Shown here: positions 8,385 through 16,682 of the stretch, in pieces
How the letters are laid out: each line of letters starts with the position of its first letter
How positions within the stretch are numbered: the first letter of the stretch is position 1
NCBI RefSeq assembly: GCF_000332335.1
Contig: NZ_KB235948.1
Span: forward strand, 3,609,386-3,663,260
Source: Kamptonema formosum PCC 10802
GTDB taxonomy: Bacteria; Cyanobacteriota; Cyanobacteriia; Cyanobacteriales; Oscillatoriaceae
Length of the DNA stretch: 53,875 bases
Reading direction: 5' to 3'
Notes under the pieces: generated by a model
What the model was told of the DNA's origin: nothing
The model's database searches: none
What the model saw: the letters and a program-made list of their open reading frames with translations, nothing else
Translations under genes and position numbers: made by a program

Positions 8385-8741
8385 GGCGGCGACAAGAACG
8401 CCCCGCACCCTCTGTTTGCCAGCCTGCCGCTGGCACACATCTTGGGCGCGGGCCACAGGGTGGAACTCTTTGGCCACTCTTTGGGTGCGCTCCCTATCCC
8501 ACCGGCACCGATGGAGGTTGCTTCCAGAGGGAACGCACCCGGCACCCCAGCGCTAAGCGCCAACAGCATTCGCCCGCGCCATCACAGGAATGTGGGTGGC
8601 TTCCTTATTTGAGTGATAAACTGGGTGCCCGCAGCACGGCACTCGAGCAAGAGTGAAGAGAAAGTGAAAAAACCGAGCCCTCCCGGCATCGTGTGGGATA
8701 GTCGGAAACGATAGAGAATTGCCGCAGTGGAGCAATTGAGC
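8385..8741. other. Intergenic region, nothing recognised
   Basis: About 350 bp with a GC-rich hairpin right after the aldolase stop (GTCGCC/GGCGAC) that lacks a T-run. Several overlapping frames on the minus strand encode low-complexity peptides and are not supported. Confidence 0.5.
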
Positions 8742-9908
8742 ATGAAACTGGCAGCACGAGTTGGTCAGGTGACACCTTCCTTAACACTGGCGATTGACGC
8801 CAAGGCCAAGGCGATGAAAGCCTCGGGCATCGATATTTGCAGTTTCAGCGCCGGCGAACCGGATTTTGACACGCCGGCGCACATCAAAGACGCCGCCAAG
8901 CAGGCGCTGGATGCTGGCAAGACCAAATATGGCCCAGCTGCCGGTGAGCTGAAGCTGCGAGAAGCCATCGCCCACAAGCTGAAAGCCGACAACAACCTGG
9001 ACTACGCAGCTGATAGCATCATCGTCACCAATGGCGGCAAACATTCTCTGTACAACCTGATGGTGGCGCTGCTCAATCCGGGGGATGAAGTGATTATACC
9101 GGCACCCTACTGGCTGAGCTATCCGGAAATGGTGACGCTAGCCGGTGGCGTGTCGGCGATCGCGCCCACCGACGAGACGACTGGGTACAAAATCACGCCG
9201 GACCAGCTGCGAAAAGCCTGCACTCCGCAGACGCGGCTGTTTGTCCTCAACTCGCCTTCCAACCCCACCGGCATGGTGTACACGCCCGATGAGATTCGGG
9301 CTTTAGCCGAAGTTGTGGTGGAGAAAGATATCCTCGTAGTCGCCGACGAAATTTACGAGAAAATTCTCTACGACGGCGCTGAACACCTCAGCATTGGCTC
9401 TGCCGGCAAAGAAATCTTCGAGCGCACGATCGTCAGCAACGGATTCGCCAAAGCTTATTCGATGACCGGCTGGCGTCTGGGCTATTTGGCCGGGCCGAAA
9501 GATTTGATTAAAGCCACCGTCACCCTGCAAAGCCACAGTACCTCCAATGTCTGCACCTTTGCCCAGTATGGCGCAATCGCGGCACTGGAAGGCCCGCAAG
9601 ATTCTGTGGAAGAAATGCGCCAAGCTTTTGCCAAACGCCGGGAAGTTATGTTAGAATTGCTAAACTCCATTCCCGGAGTGTACTGCCCGAAACCAGACGG
9701 CGCTTTCTACATGTTTCCCAATATCAGCAAGACGGGTCTGAAATCGCGGGAGTTCTGTGAGGGTTTGCTGGAATCTCAGCAGGTGGCAGCGGTTCCAGGG
9801 ATTGCCTTCGGTGCGGACGACTGCATCCGCTTGTCCTACGCGACAGATATGGCTACCATCGAGAAGGGCATGGCGCGATTGGAGGCGTTTGTGCGCTCGC
9901 GGATGTAG
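8742..9908 (+). CDS. aspC: PLP-dependent aspartate-type aminotransferase (class I)
   Basis: A 388-aa fold-type I aminotransferase of the aspartate/prephenate transaminase group (Igamma), transferring amino groups between aspartate or a related amino acid and 2-oxoglutarate. Visible motifs are [12 protein letters not shown] near residue 37, the cofactor-stacking aromatic region [11 protein letters not shown], the SPSNPTG motif, [11 protein letters not shown], and the PLP lysine in [14 protein letters not shown]. Near the C-terminus RLSYAT holds the carboxylate-binding Arg. I use ATG 8742 ([10 protein letters not shown]); a GTG at 8727 adds five residues. The gene is monocistronic by position, with a MITE immediately downstream. 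The exact substrate (Asp, prephenate or both) is not decidable here. Confidence 0.93.
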   Translation: MKLAARVGQVTPSLTLAIDAKAKAMKASGIDICSFSAGEPDFDTPAHIKDAAKQALDAGKTKYGPAAGELKLREAIAHKLKADNNLDYAADSIIVTNGGKHSLYNLMVALLNPGDEVIIPAPYWLSYPEMVTLAGGVSAIAPTDETTGYKITPDQLRKACTPQTRLFVLNSPSNPTGMVYTPDEIRALAEVVVEKDILVVADEIYEKILYDGAEHLSIGSAGKEIFERTIVSNGFAKAYSMTGWRLGYLAGPKDLIKATVTLQSHSTSNVCTFAQYGAIAALEGPQDSVEEMRQAFAKRREVMLELLNSIPGVYCPKPDGAFYMFPNISKTGLKSREFCEGLLESQQVAAVPGIAFGADDCIRLSYATDMATIEKGMARLEAFVRSRM

Positions 9909-9934
9909 CGGCAAAAGGGCTGTTAAATTAATTC

Positions 9935-10030
9935 TATAGCGGTTCTCAGTTGGATGAACTATGGCCAAGAAACCCGGTTTCTTTAAGAAACCGGGTTTCT
10001 CAGTACCTGACTAATCTGAGAGACGCTATA
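9935..10030. mobile_element. MITE family B, complete copy
   Basis: A 96-bp element starting TATAGCGGTTCTCAGTT and ending with the imperfect complement CTGAGAGACGCTATA. In the centre is the palindrome AGAAACCCGGTTTCTT / AAGAAACCGGGTTTCT. The same layout is seen at 28777-28872 and partially at 24385-24448 and 52996-53068. No coding capacity. Confidence 0.8.
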
Positions 10031-10054
10031 AATAGAATACAGTGATAGGTAGAG

Positions 10055-10783
10055 TTGTACTTTATTACTGTCATCGTGTCCTTACTTACTGCAGTGCCTC
10101 CGCCAGCATCAGTCCCAGCTTTGTGGCTCCAGCTGACAGTCGTTGGAATCTGGGTGGGTGCGATATTGCTCCTAGCGGAGTCGTTACACCACTATGCCTC
10201 GGTCGATTTCGAGATTACGCGCAAGATAGTCCACATTGGCACCGGCAACGTCATCTTGCTAGCTTGGTGGCTGCAAATACCGGCATGGGTGGGGATTGGG
10301 GCGGCGGTTTTATCGAGTGCGGTGGCGCTTTTGTCCTACCGGTTTCCCATCTTACCGGGTGTCAACAGCGTTGGACGCCAGAGCTTTGGGACGTTTTTCT
10401 ATGCCGTCAGCATCGGGGTGCTGGTGGCCTGGTTTTGGCCACTGCAACAGCCCCAGTATGCTGCTATCGGGATTTTGGTGATGACTTGGGGGGATGGGTT
10501 AGCCGCTCTGATTGGCCAGCGCTTTGGCCGGCACCCCTACGAGGTCTGGGGGAGCAAAAAGAGCTGGGAAGGCTCTCTGACAATGGCTCTCGTCAGCTTT
10601 GCAGTCTGTTGCTCGATTCTGCTCGCGGTGGGGGGCAATGTTTCGGCCACTTGGCTGGTGCCGGTGGCTGTGGCTTTTGCCGCCACCGGCTTGGAAGCTT
10701 TTTCCTGGTTTGGAATTGACAATCTCACGGTGCCTTTGGGCAGTGCGGCGGTGGCTTTTTTCTTAAATCAATTCCTGCTATAA
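10055..10783 (+). CDS. Phytol/polyprenol kinase family membrane protein
   Basis: A 242-aa integral membrane protein of the CTP-dependent phytol/farnesol/dolichol kinase family. It has six to seven hydrophobic segments, the conserved RKIVHIGTGN motif near residue 56, and the nucleotide-binding block WGDGLAALIGQRFG followed by HPYEVWGSKKSWEGS. In cyanobacteria such kinases phosphorylate phytol released from chlorophyll, feeding tocopherol and chlorophyll synthesis; farnesol kinase is the other close possibility. The start is uncertain: no ATG precedes the first membrane segment. TTG 10055 (preceded by AGGTAGAG) or GTG 10076 are the choices. The gene follows a MITE directly, so its promoter may lie inside or at the edge of that element. 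Confidence 0.88.
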   Translation: MYFITVIVSLLTAVPPPASVPALWLQLTVVGIWVGAILLLAESLHHYASVDFEITRKIVHIGTGNVILLAWWLQIPAWVGIGAAVLSSAVALLSYRFPILPGVNSVGRQSFGTFFYAVSIGVLVAWFWPLQQPQYAAIGILVMTWGDGLAALIGQRFGRHPYEVWGSKKSWEGSLTMALVSFAVCCSILLAVGGNVSATWLVPVAVAFAATGLEAFSWFGIDNLTVPLGSAAVAFFLNQFLL

Positions 10784-10853
10784 GTTTTGCCGGCTGCTTT
10801 GGGATTTGCGGGAAACAGGAATTTCTCAAAGCGCCGGCAGCGTCAGCCGTCGC

Positions 10854-10895
10854 CAGAAACCCGGTTTCTCAAAGAAACCGGGTTTCTGCGCTATA
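10854..10895. repeat. Family-B palindromic hairpin
   Basis: AGAAACCCGGTTTCTC, AA, AGAAACCGGGTTTCT followed by GCGCTATAG, i.e. the core plus a shortened right end of the family-B MITE. Confidence 0.75.
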
Positions 10896-10924
10896 GAAGC
10901 CGGTGACTTTGTAGCAAAACACAT

Positions 10925-10953
10925 GCGCCGGCATGGAAAGGCCATGCCGGCGC
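10925..10953 (-). terminator. 12-bp perfect hairpin after the 49-aa gene
   Basis: GCGCCGGCATGG and CCATGCCGGCGC with a five-base loop. It lies 43 bp beyond the stop of the minus-strand 49-aa gene at 10996. The T-run on the minus side is weak (ATGTGTTTT), so a terminator or mRNA-stabilising role is likely but not certain. Confidence 0.55.
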
Positions 10954-10995
10954 AGGAATGAACTCTCGACTGTCAAAATGCTTTTCTACCTTGTG

Positions 10996-11145
10996 TCAAT
11001 CTGTCCAATGCCGTTCCTTGTTGGCTTCTCCTTCAAAAGGTTGAACTCCGACTTCCGGATATTTATCGTCGCTGGGGCTGAAGAGGCGACCGGCGGCTGC
11101 CATCACATACTTCATGGCGTCTTCAACTGATTTCGGAAGATTCAT
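10996..11145 (-). CDS. 49-aa conserved small protein, tandem copy A
   Basis: Encodes a 49-residue protein (MNLPKSVEDAMKYVMAAAGR...KERHWTD). AGGAG lies 7 bp before the ATG, which fixes the start. The N-terminal half looks like an amphipathic helix (residues 4-22). A turn-rich half follows, with SPSDDKYPEVGVQPFEG and a charged end. It is 43 of 49 residues identical to the neighbouring copy B. The substitutions are mostly third-base or conservative and the frame is intact in both copies, so purifying selection is likely. It has no signal peptide, cysteine or known motif. A 12-bp hairpin lies downstream. Function unknown; a regulator, protease adaptor or photosynthesis accessory peptide are all open. 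Confidence 0.8.
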   Translation of the reverse strand: MNLPKSVEDAMKYVMAAAGRLFSPSDDKYPEVGVQPFEGEANKERHWTD

Positions 11146-11282
11146 AAACGCTCTCCTAAACGCTGGGATTCTCTGGGTTCATCACTCTTGCAATTATTGT
11201 AAGCTTGCTGGGAGTGACTTTTGTGAAATCTACATAATTTGATAAGATTCTTCCCTACAACCGGCTGCTTTTCAACCGGGCG

Positions 11283-11432
11283 TCAATCTGCCCAATGCCG
11301 TTCCTTGTTGGGCTCTCCTTCAAAAGGTTGAACCCCGACTTCCGGGTATTTATCGTCGCTGGGGCTGAAGATGCGACCGGCGGCTGCCATCACATACTGC
11401 ATGGTGTCTTCAACGACTTTCGGAAGATTCAT
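11283..11432 (-). CDS. 49-aa conserved small protein, tandem copy B
   Basis: The second copy of the small gene, offset by 287 bp (MNLPKVVEDTMQYVMAAAGR...KERHWAD). The ribosome binding site AGGAGAGCG is in the same place as in copy A. The upstream ~110 bp are also conserved between copies, including a TACAAT/TAGAAT -10-like element about 50 bp before the ATG, so promoter and gene were duplicated as a unit. Differences from copy A are S6V, A10T, K12Q, L21I, A41P and T48A. Both are short genes of intact frame on the minus strand, divergent from pncB. Copy B is upstream of copy A, and each may have its own promoter. Confidence 0.8.
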   Translation of the reverse strand: MNLPKVVEDTMQYVMAAAGRIFSPSDDKYPEVGVQPFEGEPNKERHWAD

Positions 11433-11545
11433 ACACGCTCTCCTAAACTCTCGGACTCTCAGGGTTCATCACCCCTTGCTATTATTCTAAGCTTGCCGGG
11501 AGTGACTTGGCAAAAAACTACATAATTCGATAAGATTCTCCCCCG

Positions 11546-11987
11546 GAACGGGCTTGTTATTAAGAAAAGTTCATCTTACTTTACAGGCTGTTACTTTTCG
11601 CCGTAAATGTTAAAAAAAGTAAGGAAAAGAAGGAAGCGCTGCTCTCTCCATCTCCGCACCCCCCCTCTCCCCTGCAGCTTTTGATGCCGGCTATAATCGG
11701 CTTGCCTGTTTCGTCAGAGAGGACGCCGCGTTGGGGTGCTGGCACAGGACTCATTCATCCCGCCCACCGCTAAAGCCTTCCGCCGGCTGCCGCCGCTGCA
11801 CTTGCCGCACCGGCTTTTTTTGTAGGACTTCCCATAAACGCTGGGAGAGCGAGTTGAGGTTTGGGCCATAAAGCCCTCGCTAAAGCAGCTCACAACTAAA
11901 ATTTATAAAACTTTATAAAATTAAACCGCCTAATTTTGGTAAACTTCACTATAATAGGAAAAAGGGATCTCGCTGGGGAGCTGGTTG
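11546..11987 (+). promoter_or_regulatory. Upstream region of the NAD genes with paired TTTATAAA palindromes
   Basis: Of this 440-bp gap, most holds nothing recognisable. Near pncB, two TTTATAAA palindromes (11902-11909, 11912-11919) are spaced exactly 10 bp, one helical turn. A TATAAT -10 box lies at 11950-11955, with no good -35 at the right distance. The arrangement would suit an operator just upstream of a regulated promoter; the NrtR-type regulator encoded in the cluster is the obvious candidate ligand. This is inference. Confidence 0.4.
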
Positions 11988-13391
11988 ATGAGCACTGCTA
12001 CTGACTGGAACAGTCCGCACGCTGACAATCTTCAGGATATGGGGAGGAGAGAGAGCGCCGATCTGGGGCTCTACCCTGAGGATTACAGTCTCCTGACCGA
12101 TCTGTACCAGCTGACTATGGCCGCCTGCTACACCGGCGAAGGGTTAGAGGATCGCAGAGCCAGCTTTGAGCTGTTTGTGCGCCGGCTGCCAGACAACTTT
12201 GGCTATTTGATTGCGATGGGCTTGGCGCAGGCGCTGGACTACCTGGAGCAATTCCACTTCTGTGCTGACCAGATTGCGGCGCTGCAGGCGACGGGGATTT
12301 TTACCGAAGCCCCAGAGCGCTTTTGGACACTGCTGGAAAAGGGGCGCTTCACCGGCGATGTTTGGGCGGTGCAGGAGGGAGTTGCGGTTTTCCCCAACGA
12401 GCCGCTGCTGCGCGTGGAAGCGCCGCTATGGCAGGCTCAGCTGGTGGAAACCTACCTGCTGAACGCCCTCAACTACCAAACCTTAATCGCCACGCGAGCC
12501 GCCCGCCTGCGGGATGTGGCCGGCCCAGGGGCGACGCTGCTGGAATTCGGGACGCGGCGCGCTTTTAGCCCGCAGGCGTCTCTGTGGGCGGCAAGGGCGG
12601 CACTGGCGGCGGGACTGGACGCCACCTCAAATGTCCTGGCGGCCATGAAATTGGGGCGCAAGCCGGCGGGGACAATGGCCCATTCGCTGGTGATGGCCCT
12701 AACGGCAACCTCTGGCAGTGAGGGGCAGGCATTTCGGGCCTTCCACCACTACTTCCCCGGTGGCCCGCTATTGATTGACACCTACGATACCATTGAGGCG
12801 GCTCGTATGCTGGCCCAGCGGCTGCAAGCTGGGGAAATTGAGCTGCGGGGGGTGCGGCTGGATTCTGGGGATTTGGTGAAGCTGTCTCAGGAAGTGCGAG
12901 CCCTGCTGCCGGGGGTGCCGATTTTGGCCAGTGGGGATTTGGATGAGTGGGAAATTAGCAGGTTGCTGGGTGCCGGTGCCTGCATCGACGGCTATGGACT
13001 GGGAACCAAACTGGTGACAGGACAGCCGGTGAATGGGGTTTACAAACTGGTGGAACTCGATGGCATGCCGGTGATGAAGCAGTCTGCCGGCAAGGTGAGC
13101 TATCCGGGGCGCAAGCAGATATTTCGCCAGAAAGACCGGCAGCAGGCGGTAGGCGACCGGCTGGGACTGGCCACAGAAGAGGCGGGTGCCGGTGAGCCGC
13201 TGCTGCAGCTGGTGTTCAAACAAGGAAAGCGGGTGCAGCCGCCTGAACCGCTGGAGGCGATCGCAGAGCGCACCGCAGCCTCCGTGGCCAGCCTGCCTTA
13301 TGAGACTCGCCAGCTGGTGAGCCCGGCGCAGCTGCCGGTGGAACTCTCTGCCGAGTTGCGGGCGCTGGCGCAACAAACGCAAAGTCAGTAG
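11988..13391 (+). CDS. pncB: Nicotinate phosphoribosyltransferase
   Basis: A 467-aa enzyme that joins nicotinate and PRPP, with ATP hydrolysis, to make nicotinate mononucleotide: step one of the Preiss-Handler route to NAD. Landmarks are the N-terminal SLLTDLYQLTMAACYTG (substrate-binding Tyr region), ETYLLNALNYQTLIATRAAR, LLEFGTRRAF, the GTMAHSLVMA segment with the His that is phosphorylated in this family, GVRLDSGDL, and ILASGDLDEW. Start ATG 11988 directly follows an in-frame TTG. The ~20 N-terminal residues before DLGLYPEDY are variable. It is first of four co-directional NAD genes, with nadD 41 bp downstream, and was probably once cotranscribed with it. A paired-palindrome element precedes it. 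Confidence 0.96.
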   Translation: MSTATDWNSPHADNLQDMGRRESADLGLYPEDYSLLTDLYQLTMAACYTGEGLEDRRASFELFVRRLPDNFGYLIAMGLAQALDYLEQFHFCADQIAALQATGIFTEAPERFWTLLEKGRFTGDVWAVQEGVAVFPNEPLLRVEAPLWQAQLVETYLLNALNYQTLIATRAARLRDVAGPGATLLEFGTRRAFSPQASLWAARAALAAGLDATSNVLAAMKLGRKPAGTMAHSLVMALTATSGSEGQAFRAFHHYFPGGPLLIDTYDTIEAARMLAQRLQAGEIELRGVRLDSGDLVKLSQEVRALLPGVPILASGDLDEWEISRLLGAGACIDGYGLGTKLVTGQPVNGVYKLVELDGMPVMKQSAGKVSYPGRKQIFRQKDRQQAVGDRLGLATEEAGAGEPLLQLVFKQGKRVQPPEPLEAIAERTAASVASLPYETRQLVSPAQLPVELSAELRALAQQTQSQ

Positions 13392-13432
13392 CCAGCTGTC
13401 AGCTGTGCGCTGGCACATCCTTCTTTAGAACG

Positions 13433-14011
13433 ATGCTCAAGATTGCTCTATTTGGTACGAGTGCCGATCCGCCAACGGTCGGCCATCAAAAGATTCTCAG
13501 CTGGCTGTCCCAACACTTTGACTCCGTGGCAGTCTGGGCGTCGGACAATCCTTTTAAGTCTGGGCAGACGCCGCTGGAACATCGAGAGCGAATGCTGCGG
13601 TTGCTGATTGACGATATTTCGCCCCACCGGCACAACATCGCCGTCTGCCCAGAACTGAGCCACCGCAGGACTGTGACATCGGTGGAGCGAGCCCGCCAGC
13701 GCTGGCCACAAGGGGATTTTACCCTGGTCATCGGTTCCGACTTGGTGGAGCAGCTGCCCCAGTGGTATCGCGCTGAGGAGCTGTTGCGGCAAGTTAAACT
13801 GCTGGTTGTGCCCCGGCGGGGATATCTCATAGAAGAGGCCGGCATTGAGAAGCTGAGGCAGATGGGCGCTGATCTGCGGGTGGCGCAGCTGAGCCCACCG
13901 GCAGTCTCCTCCACCGCTTATCGTGAGAGTAGAGACACGGAAGCGCTGACGCCGCCGGTTGAGGCATACATTCATCGGGAGCATTTGTACGCATGTCAGG
14001 ACGCGACCTAA
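13433..14011 (+). CDS. nadD: Nicotinate-nucleotide adenylyltransferase
   Basis: A 192-aa nucleotidyltransferase of the HxGH class that adenylates nicotinate mononucleotide to deamido-NAD. The N-terminal IALFGTSADPPTVGHQKIL holds the T/HxGH motif (TVGH). LVIGSDLVEQLPQW is the nicotinate-contacting region. SSTAYR stands where most NadD proteins have SSTxIR, a mild variation in the second ATP-binding motif. The length is normal. Its 3' end overlaps the regulator gene by 19 bp, indicating translational coupling. Its product is the substrate of nadE downstream. Confidence 0.94.
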   Translation: MLKIALFGTSADPPTVGHQKILSWLSQHFDSVAVWASDNPFKSGQTPLEHRERMLRLLIDDISPHRHNIAVCPELSHRRTVTSVERARQRWPQGDFTLVIGSDLVEQLPQWYRAEELLRQVKLLVVPRRGYLIEEAGIEKLRQMGADLRVAQLSPPAVSSTAYRESRDTEALTPPVEAYIHREHLYACQDAT

Positions 14012-14781
14012 ACAAAATGGCAGCGCCGGTGGACAAACCAGGGCCAACATCAGGTTGCCGGGGGCGAGCGCAAGGTTCGCCCCGGCTCGCAGATTTCAAA
14101 GTTGGGGTTGATAATGTCATTTTCTCAGTCGATACCGCACAGAACCGCTTGCTGGTGCTGTTGGTGATGCGGCAGGATGACCCGTTTTTGGGGCAGTGGA
14201 GTTTGCCGGGAACGCTAGTGCGCCAGGGGGAATCTCTCGAAGACGCCGCCTACCGGATTTTGGCTGAGAAAATTAGGGTGCAAAACCTCTATTTGGAGCA
14301 ATTATACACTTTTGGGGGGCCGGGTCGCGACCCCAGAGAGTCTCCAGAAAGCTTCGGGGTTCGCTACCTTTCGGTGAGCTATTTCGCTCTGGTGCGGTTT
14401 GAGGAAGCGGAATTGATTGCTGGGCGTCTGGCGGGAATTACCTGGTATTCTCTGGAGAGAGTGCCGCAATTGGCTTTTGACCACAACCAGATTTTGGAGT
14501 ATGGCTACCGGCGTTTGCGCAATAAGCTGGAGTACAGCCCGGTTGCGTTTGAGGTGCTGCCTGAGGTGTTTACATTGAGCGATCTATATCAACTTTATAC
14601 CACAATTTTGGGGGAGAACTTTTCGGATTATTCTAATTTTAGGACTCGCCTGTTGAAGCTGGGGTTCCTGAAGGATACGGGGGTGAAGGTTTCGCGGGGG
14701 GCGGGACGACCGGCATCGCTTTACAAGTTTGATGCGGGGGCGTTTGCGCGGGTGAAGGATAAGCCTTTTGTGTTTATTTAA
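13993..14781 (+). CDS. nrtR: NrtR-type Nudix-related transcriptional regulator
   Basis: A 262-aa protein with an N-terminal Nudix fold (residues ~38-170) and a C-terminal winged-helix domain (~175-262, with FTLSDLYQLYTTILGE... and GAGRPASLYKFD). This is the layout of NrtR, which represses NAD-synthesis genes and senses ADP-ribose or related metabolites. The Nudix box reads GESLEDAAYRILAEKIRV. Relative to the consensus REUxEExGU, the first Glu is Ile and the EE pair is EK, so metal-dependent hydrolysis is probably lost and binding retained. A 30-residue Pro/Gly-rich N-terminal extension precedes the fold; a later start is possible. It overlaps nadD and is followed by nadE. A functional ADP-ribose hydrolase is the less likely alternative. 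Confidence 0.88.
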   Translation: MSGRDLNKMAAPVDKPGPTSGCRGRAQGSPRLADFKVGVDNVIFSVDTAQNRLLVLLVMRQDDPFLGQWSLPGTLVRQGESLEDAAYRILAEKIRVQNLYLEQLYTFGGPGRDPRESPESFGVRYLSVSYFALVRFEEAELIAGRLAGITWYSLERVPQLAFDHNQILEYGYRRLRNKLEYSPVAFEVLPEVFTLSDLYQLYTTILGENFSDYSNFRTRLLKLGFLKDTGVKVSRGAGRPASLYKFDAGAFARVKDKPFVFI

Positions 14782-14910
14782 ATGCCAATTTGTGTGGTAT
14801 AATTGAGGGGTGTTGGTGGGGAGTAGGGGTTTTTTGAACCGCCATAGACGCGCCAGCGGCTTCCCGTAGGGTAGACGCAGAGGACACCAAGAAAGAAAGG
14901 AGGATGTATT

Positions 14911-16614
14911 ATGAAGATTGGTATGGCACAATTGAATCCGACGGTTGGGGATTTGGTGGGGAATGCGGAGCGGATTTTGGCGGCGGCGCGTGGGGCGGCT
15001 GAGGGGGGCTGCCGGTTGCTGCTGACTCCGGAGCTGTCTCTGTGCGGGTATCCGCCGCGAGATTTGCTGTTGGCTCCGAGTTTTGTTGAGGGGATGTGGG
15101 CTGTTTTGGAGGGGCTGGCGCGGGATTTGCCGGCTTCTCTTGCGGTGTTGGTGGGTGCGGTGGACCGGAATCTGGAGGCGCACACTACGGGGGGGAAGGC
15201 GCTGTTTAATAGTATGGTTTGGCTGGAGAATGGGGGGGTGCAGCAGGTATTTCACAAGCGGCTGTTGCCGACTTATGATGTGTTTGATGAGCACCGCTAT
15301 TTTGAGCCGGGGGGAGAGAGCAATTTGCTGGTTTTGGATGGGGTGCGGATTGGGGTGACTATCTGTGAGGATTTGTGGAATGATGAGGAGTTTTGGGGGA
15401 AGCGCAGCTATGCGGTTAATCCGATTGCTGATTTGGCTGAGTTAGGGGTGGATTTGCTTGTCAATTTGTCGGCTTCGCCTTATACTGTAGGTAAGCAGCG
15501 GTTGCGGGAGGCGATGCTGGATCATGCGGCGGGGCGTTATGGGCTGCCGGTGATTTATGTGAATCAGGTGGGGGGAAATGATGACCTGATTTTTGATGGC
15601 TGCAGTGTGGCGTTGAATCGTGCCGGTGAGGTGGTTTGCCGTGCCGGTGCGTTTGAGTCGGATTTTGCGGTGCTGGATTTTGATGAGGGAAAGGGGGATT
15701 TGCTGAAAACTGCGCCGGTGGTTCGTTTGAGCGAGAGTGAGGATGAGGAAATTTGGTCGGCGCTGGTGTTGGGGGTGCGCGATTATATGCGCAAGTGCGG
15801 TTTTTCTAAGGTGGTTCTGGGGCTGAGTGGGGGTGTGGATTCGTCGCTGGTGGCGGCGATTGCTGTTGAGGCGGTGGGGCGAGATAATGTGCTGGGTGTT
15901 CTGATGCCTTCGCCTTACAGTTCGGATCATTCGGTGACGGATGCGCTGGCGCTGGCGAAAAATCTGGGGATTCAGACTCAGGTGCTGCCGATTGGGGGGT
16001 TGATGGAGGAGTATGATAAGTCTCTGGGGGATTTGTTCGCCGGCACGTCTTTTGGTTTGGCGGAGGAGAATATTCAATCGCGGATTCGCGGGAATTTGTT
16101 AATGGCGGTGTCGAATAAGTTTGGGCATTTGCTGATTTCCACCGGCAACAAGTCGGAGATGGCGGTTGGGTACTGCACGCTGTATGGGGATATGAATGGG
16201 GGGTTGGCGGCGATTGCGGATGTGCCGAAGATGCGGGTTTATTCGATTTGCCGGTGGCTGAATGAGCGGGGGAAGGGTGAGGGAGAAGTGATTCCGGAGA
16301 GTGTGCTGGTGAAGGCTCCTAGCGCTGAGCTGAAACCGGGGCAATTCGACCAGGATTCGCTGCCGCCTTATGAGGTTTTGGATGATATTTTGGCTCGGAT
16401 GATTCACCATCGGGAATCGCCGGCGCAAATTGTGGCTGCTGGGCACGATGCGGCGGTGGTTGAGCGGGTGGTGAAGTTGGTGACTCGTGCGGAGTTTAAG
16501 CGCCGGCAAGCGCCGCCGGGGTTGAAGGTGACGGATCGGGCTTTTGGTACGGGTTGGCGGATGCCAATTGCGAGCCGGCGGAGTCAGCCGAGTTTGAAGG
16601 TTGGGGAGGGGTGA
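14911..16614 (+). CDS. nadE: Glutamine-dependent NAD synthetase
   Basis: A 567-aa two-domain enzyme. The nitrilase-type N-terminal domain (1-~260) releases ammonia from glutamine, with catalytic Glu41 (TPELSLCGYPPRD), Lys in FHKRLLP and Cys in TICEDLW. The C-terminal ATP-pyrophosphatase domain has the P-loop GLSGGVDSS near residue 304 and the STGNKSEMAVGY motif. It amidates deamido-NAD to NAD, completing the pathway begun by pncB and nadD. A strong AAGGAGG sits 8 bp before ATG 14911. A 129-bp gap with a possible TATAAT box at 14798-14803 separates it from nrtR, so it may have its own promoter. Codons are strikingly G+T rich, which opens long antisense frames that are not genes. Confidence 0.97.
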   Translation: MKIGMAQLNPTVGDLVGNAERILAAARGAAEGGCRLLLTPELSLCGYPPRDLLLAPSFVEGMWAVLEGLARDLPASLAVLVGAVDRNLEAHTTGGKALFNSMVWLENGGVQQVFHKRLLPTYDVFDEHRYFEPGGESNLLVLDGVRIGVTICEDLWNDEEFWGKRSYAVNPIADLAELGVDLLVNLSASPYTVGKQRLREAMLDHAAGRYGLPVIYVNQVGGNDDLIFDGCSVALNRAGEVVCRAGAFESDFAVLDFDEGKGDLLKTAPVVRLSESEDEEIWSALVLGVRDYMRKCGFSKVVLGLSGGVDSSLVAAIAVEAVGRDNVLGVLMPSPYSSDHSVTDALALAKNLGIQTQVLPIGGLMEEYDKSLGDLFAGTSFGLAEENIQSRIRGNLLMAVSNKFGHLLISTGNKSEMAVGYCTLYGDMNGGLAAIADVPKMRVYSICRWLNERGKGEGEVIPESVLVKAPSAELKPGQFDQDSLPPYEVLDDILARMIHHRESPAQIVAAGHDAAVVERVVKLVTRAEFKRRQAPPGLKVTDRAFGTGWRMPIASRRSQPSLKVGEG

Positions 16615-16618
16615 TAGG

Positions 16619-16680
16619 GATTTTGGATTTTGGATTTTGGATTTTGGATTTTGGATTTTGGATTTTGGATTTTGGATTAT
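16619..16680. repeat. Heptanucleotide tandem repeat (GGATTTT)n
   Basis: Eight to nine head-to-tail copies of GGATTTT immediately after the nadE stop codon. Period 7 makes it a slippage-prone, length-variable tract. It is non-coding. Confidence 0.95.
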
Positions 16681-16682
16681 TG

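Noticed and set aside
14584-16509. Long antisense frames opposite nrtR and nadE
   Set aside because: They arise from the strong G+T codon bias of nadE. Their products are Gln/His/Pro/Arg-rich and match no family.
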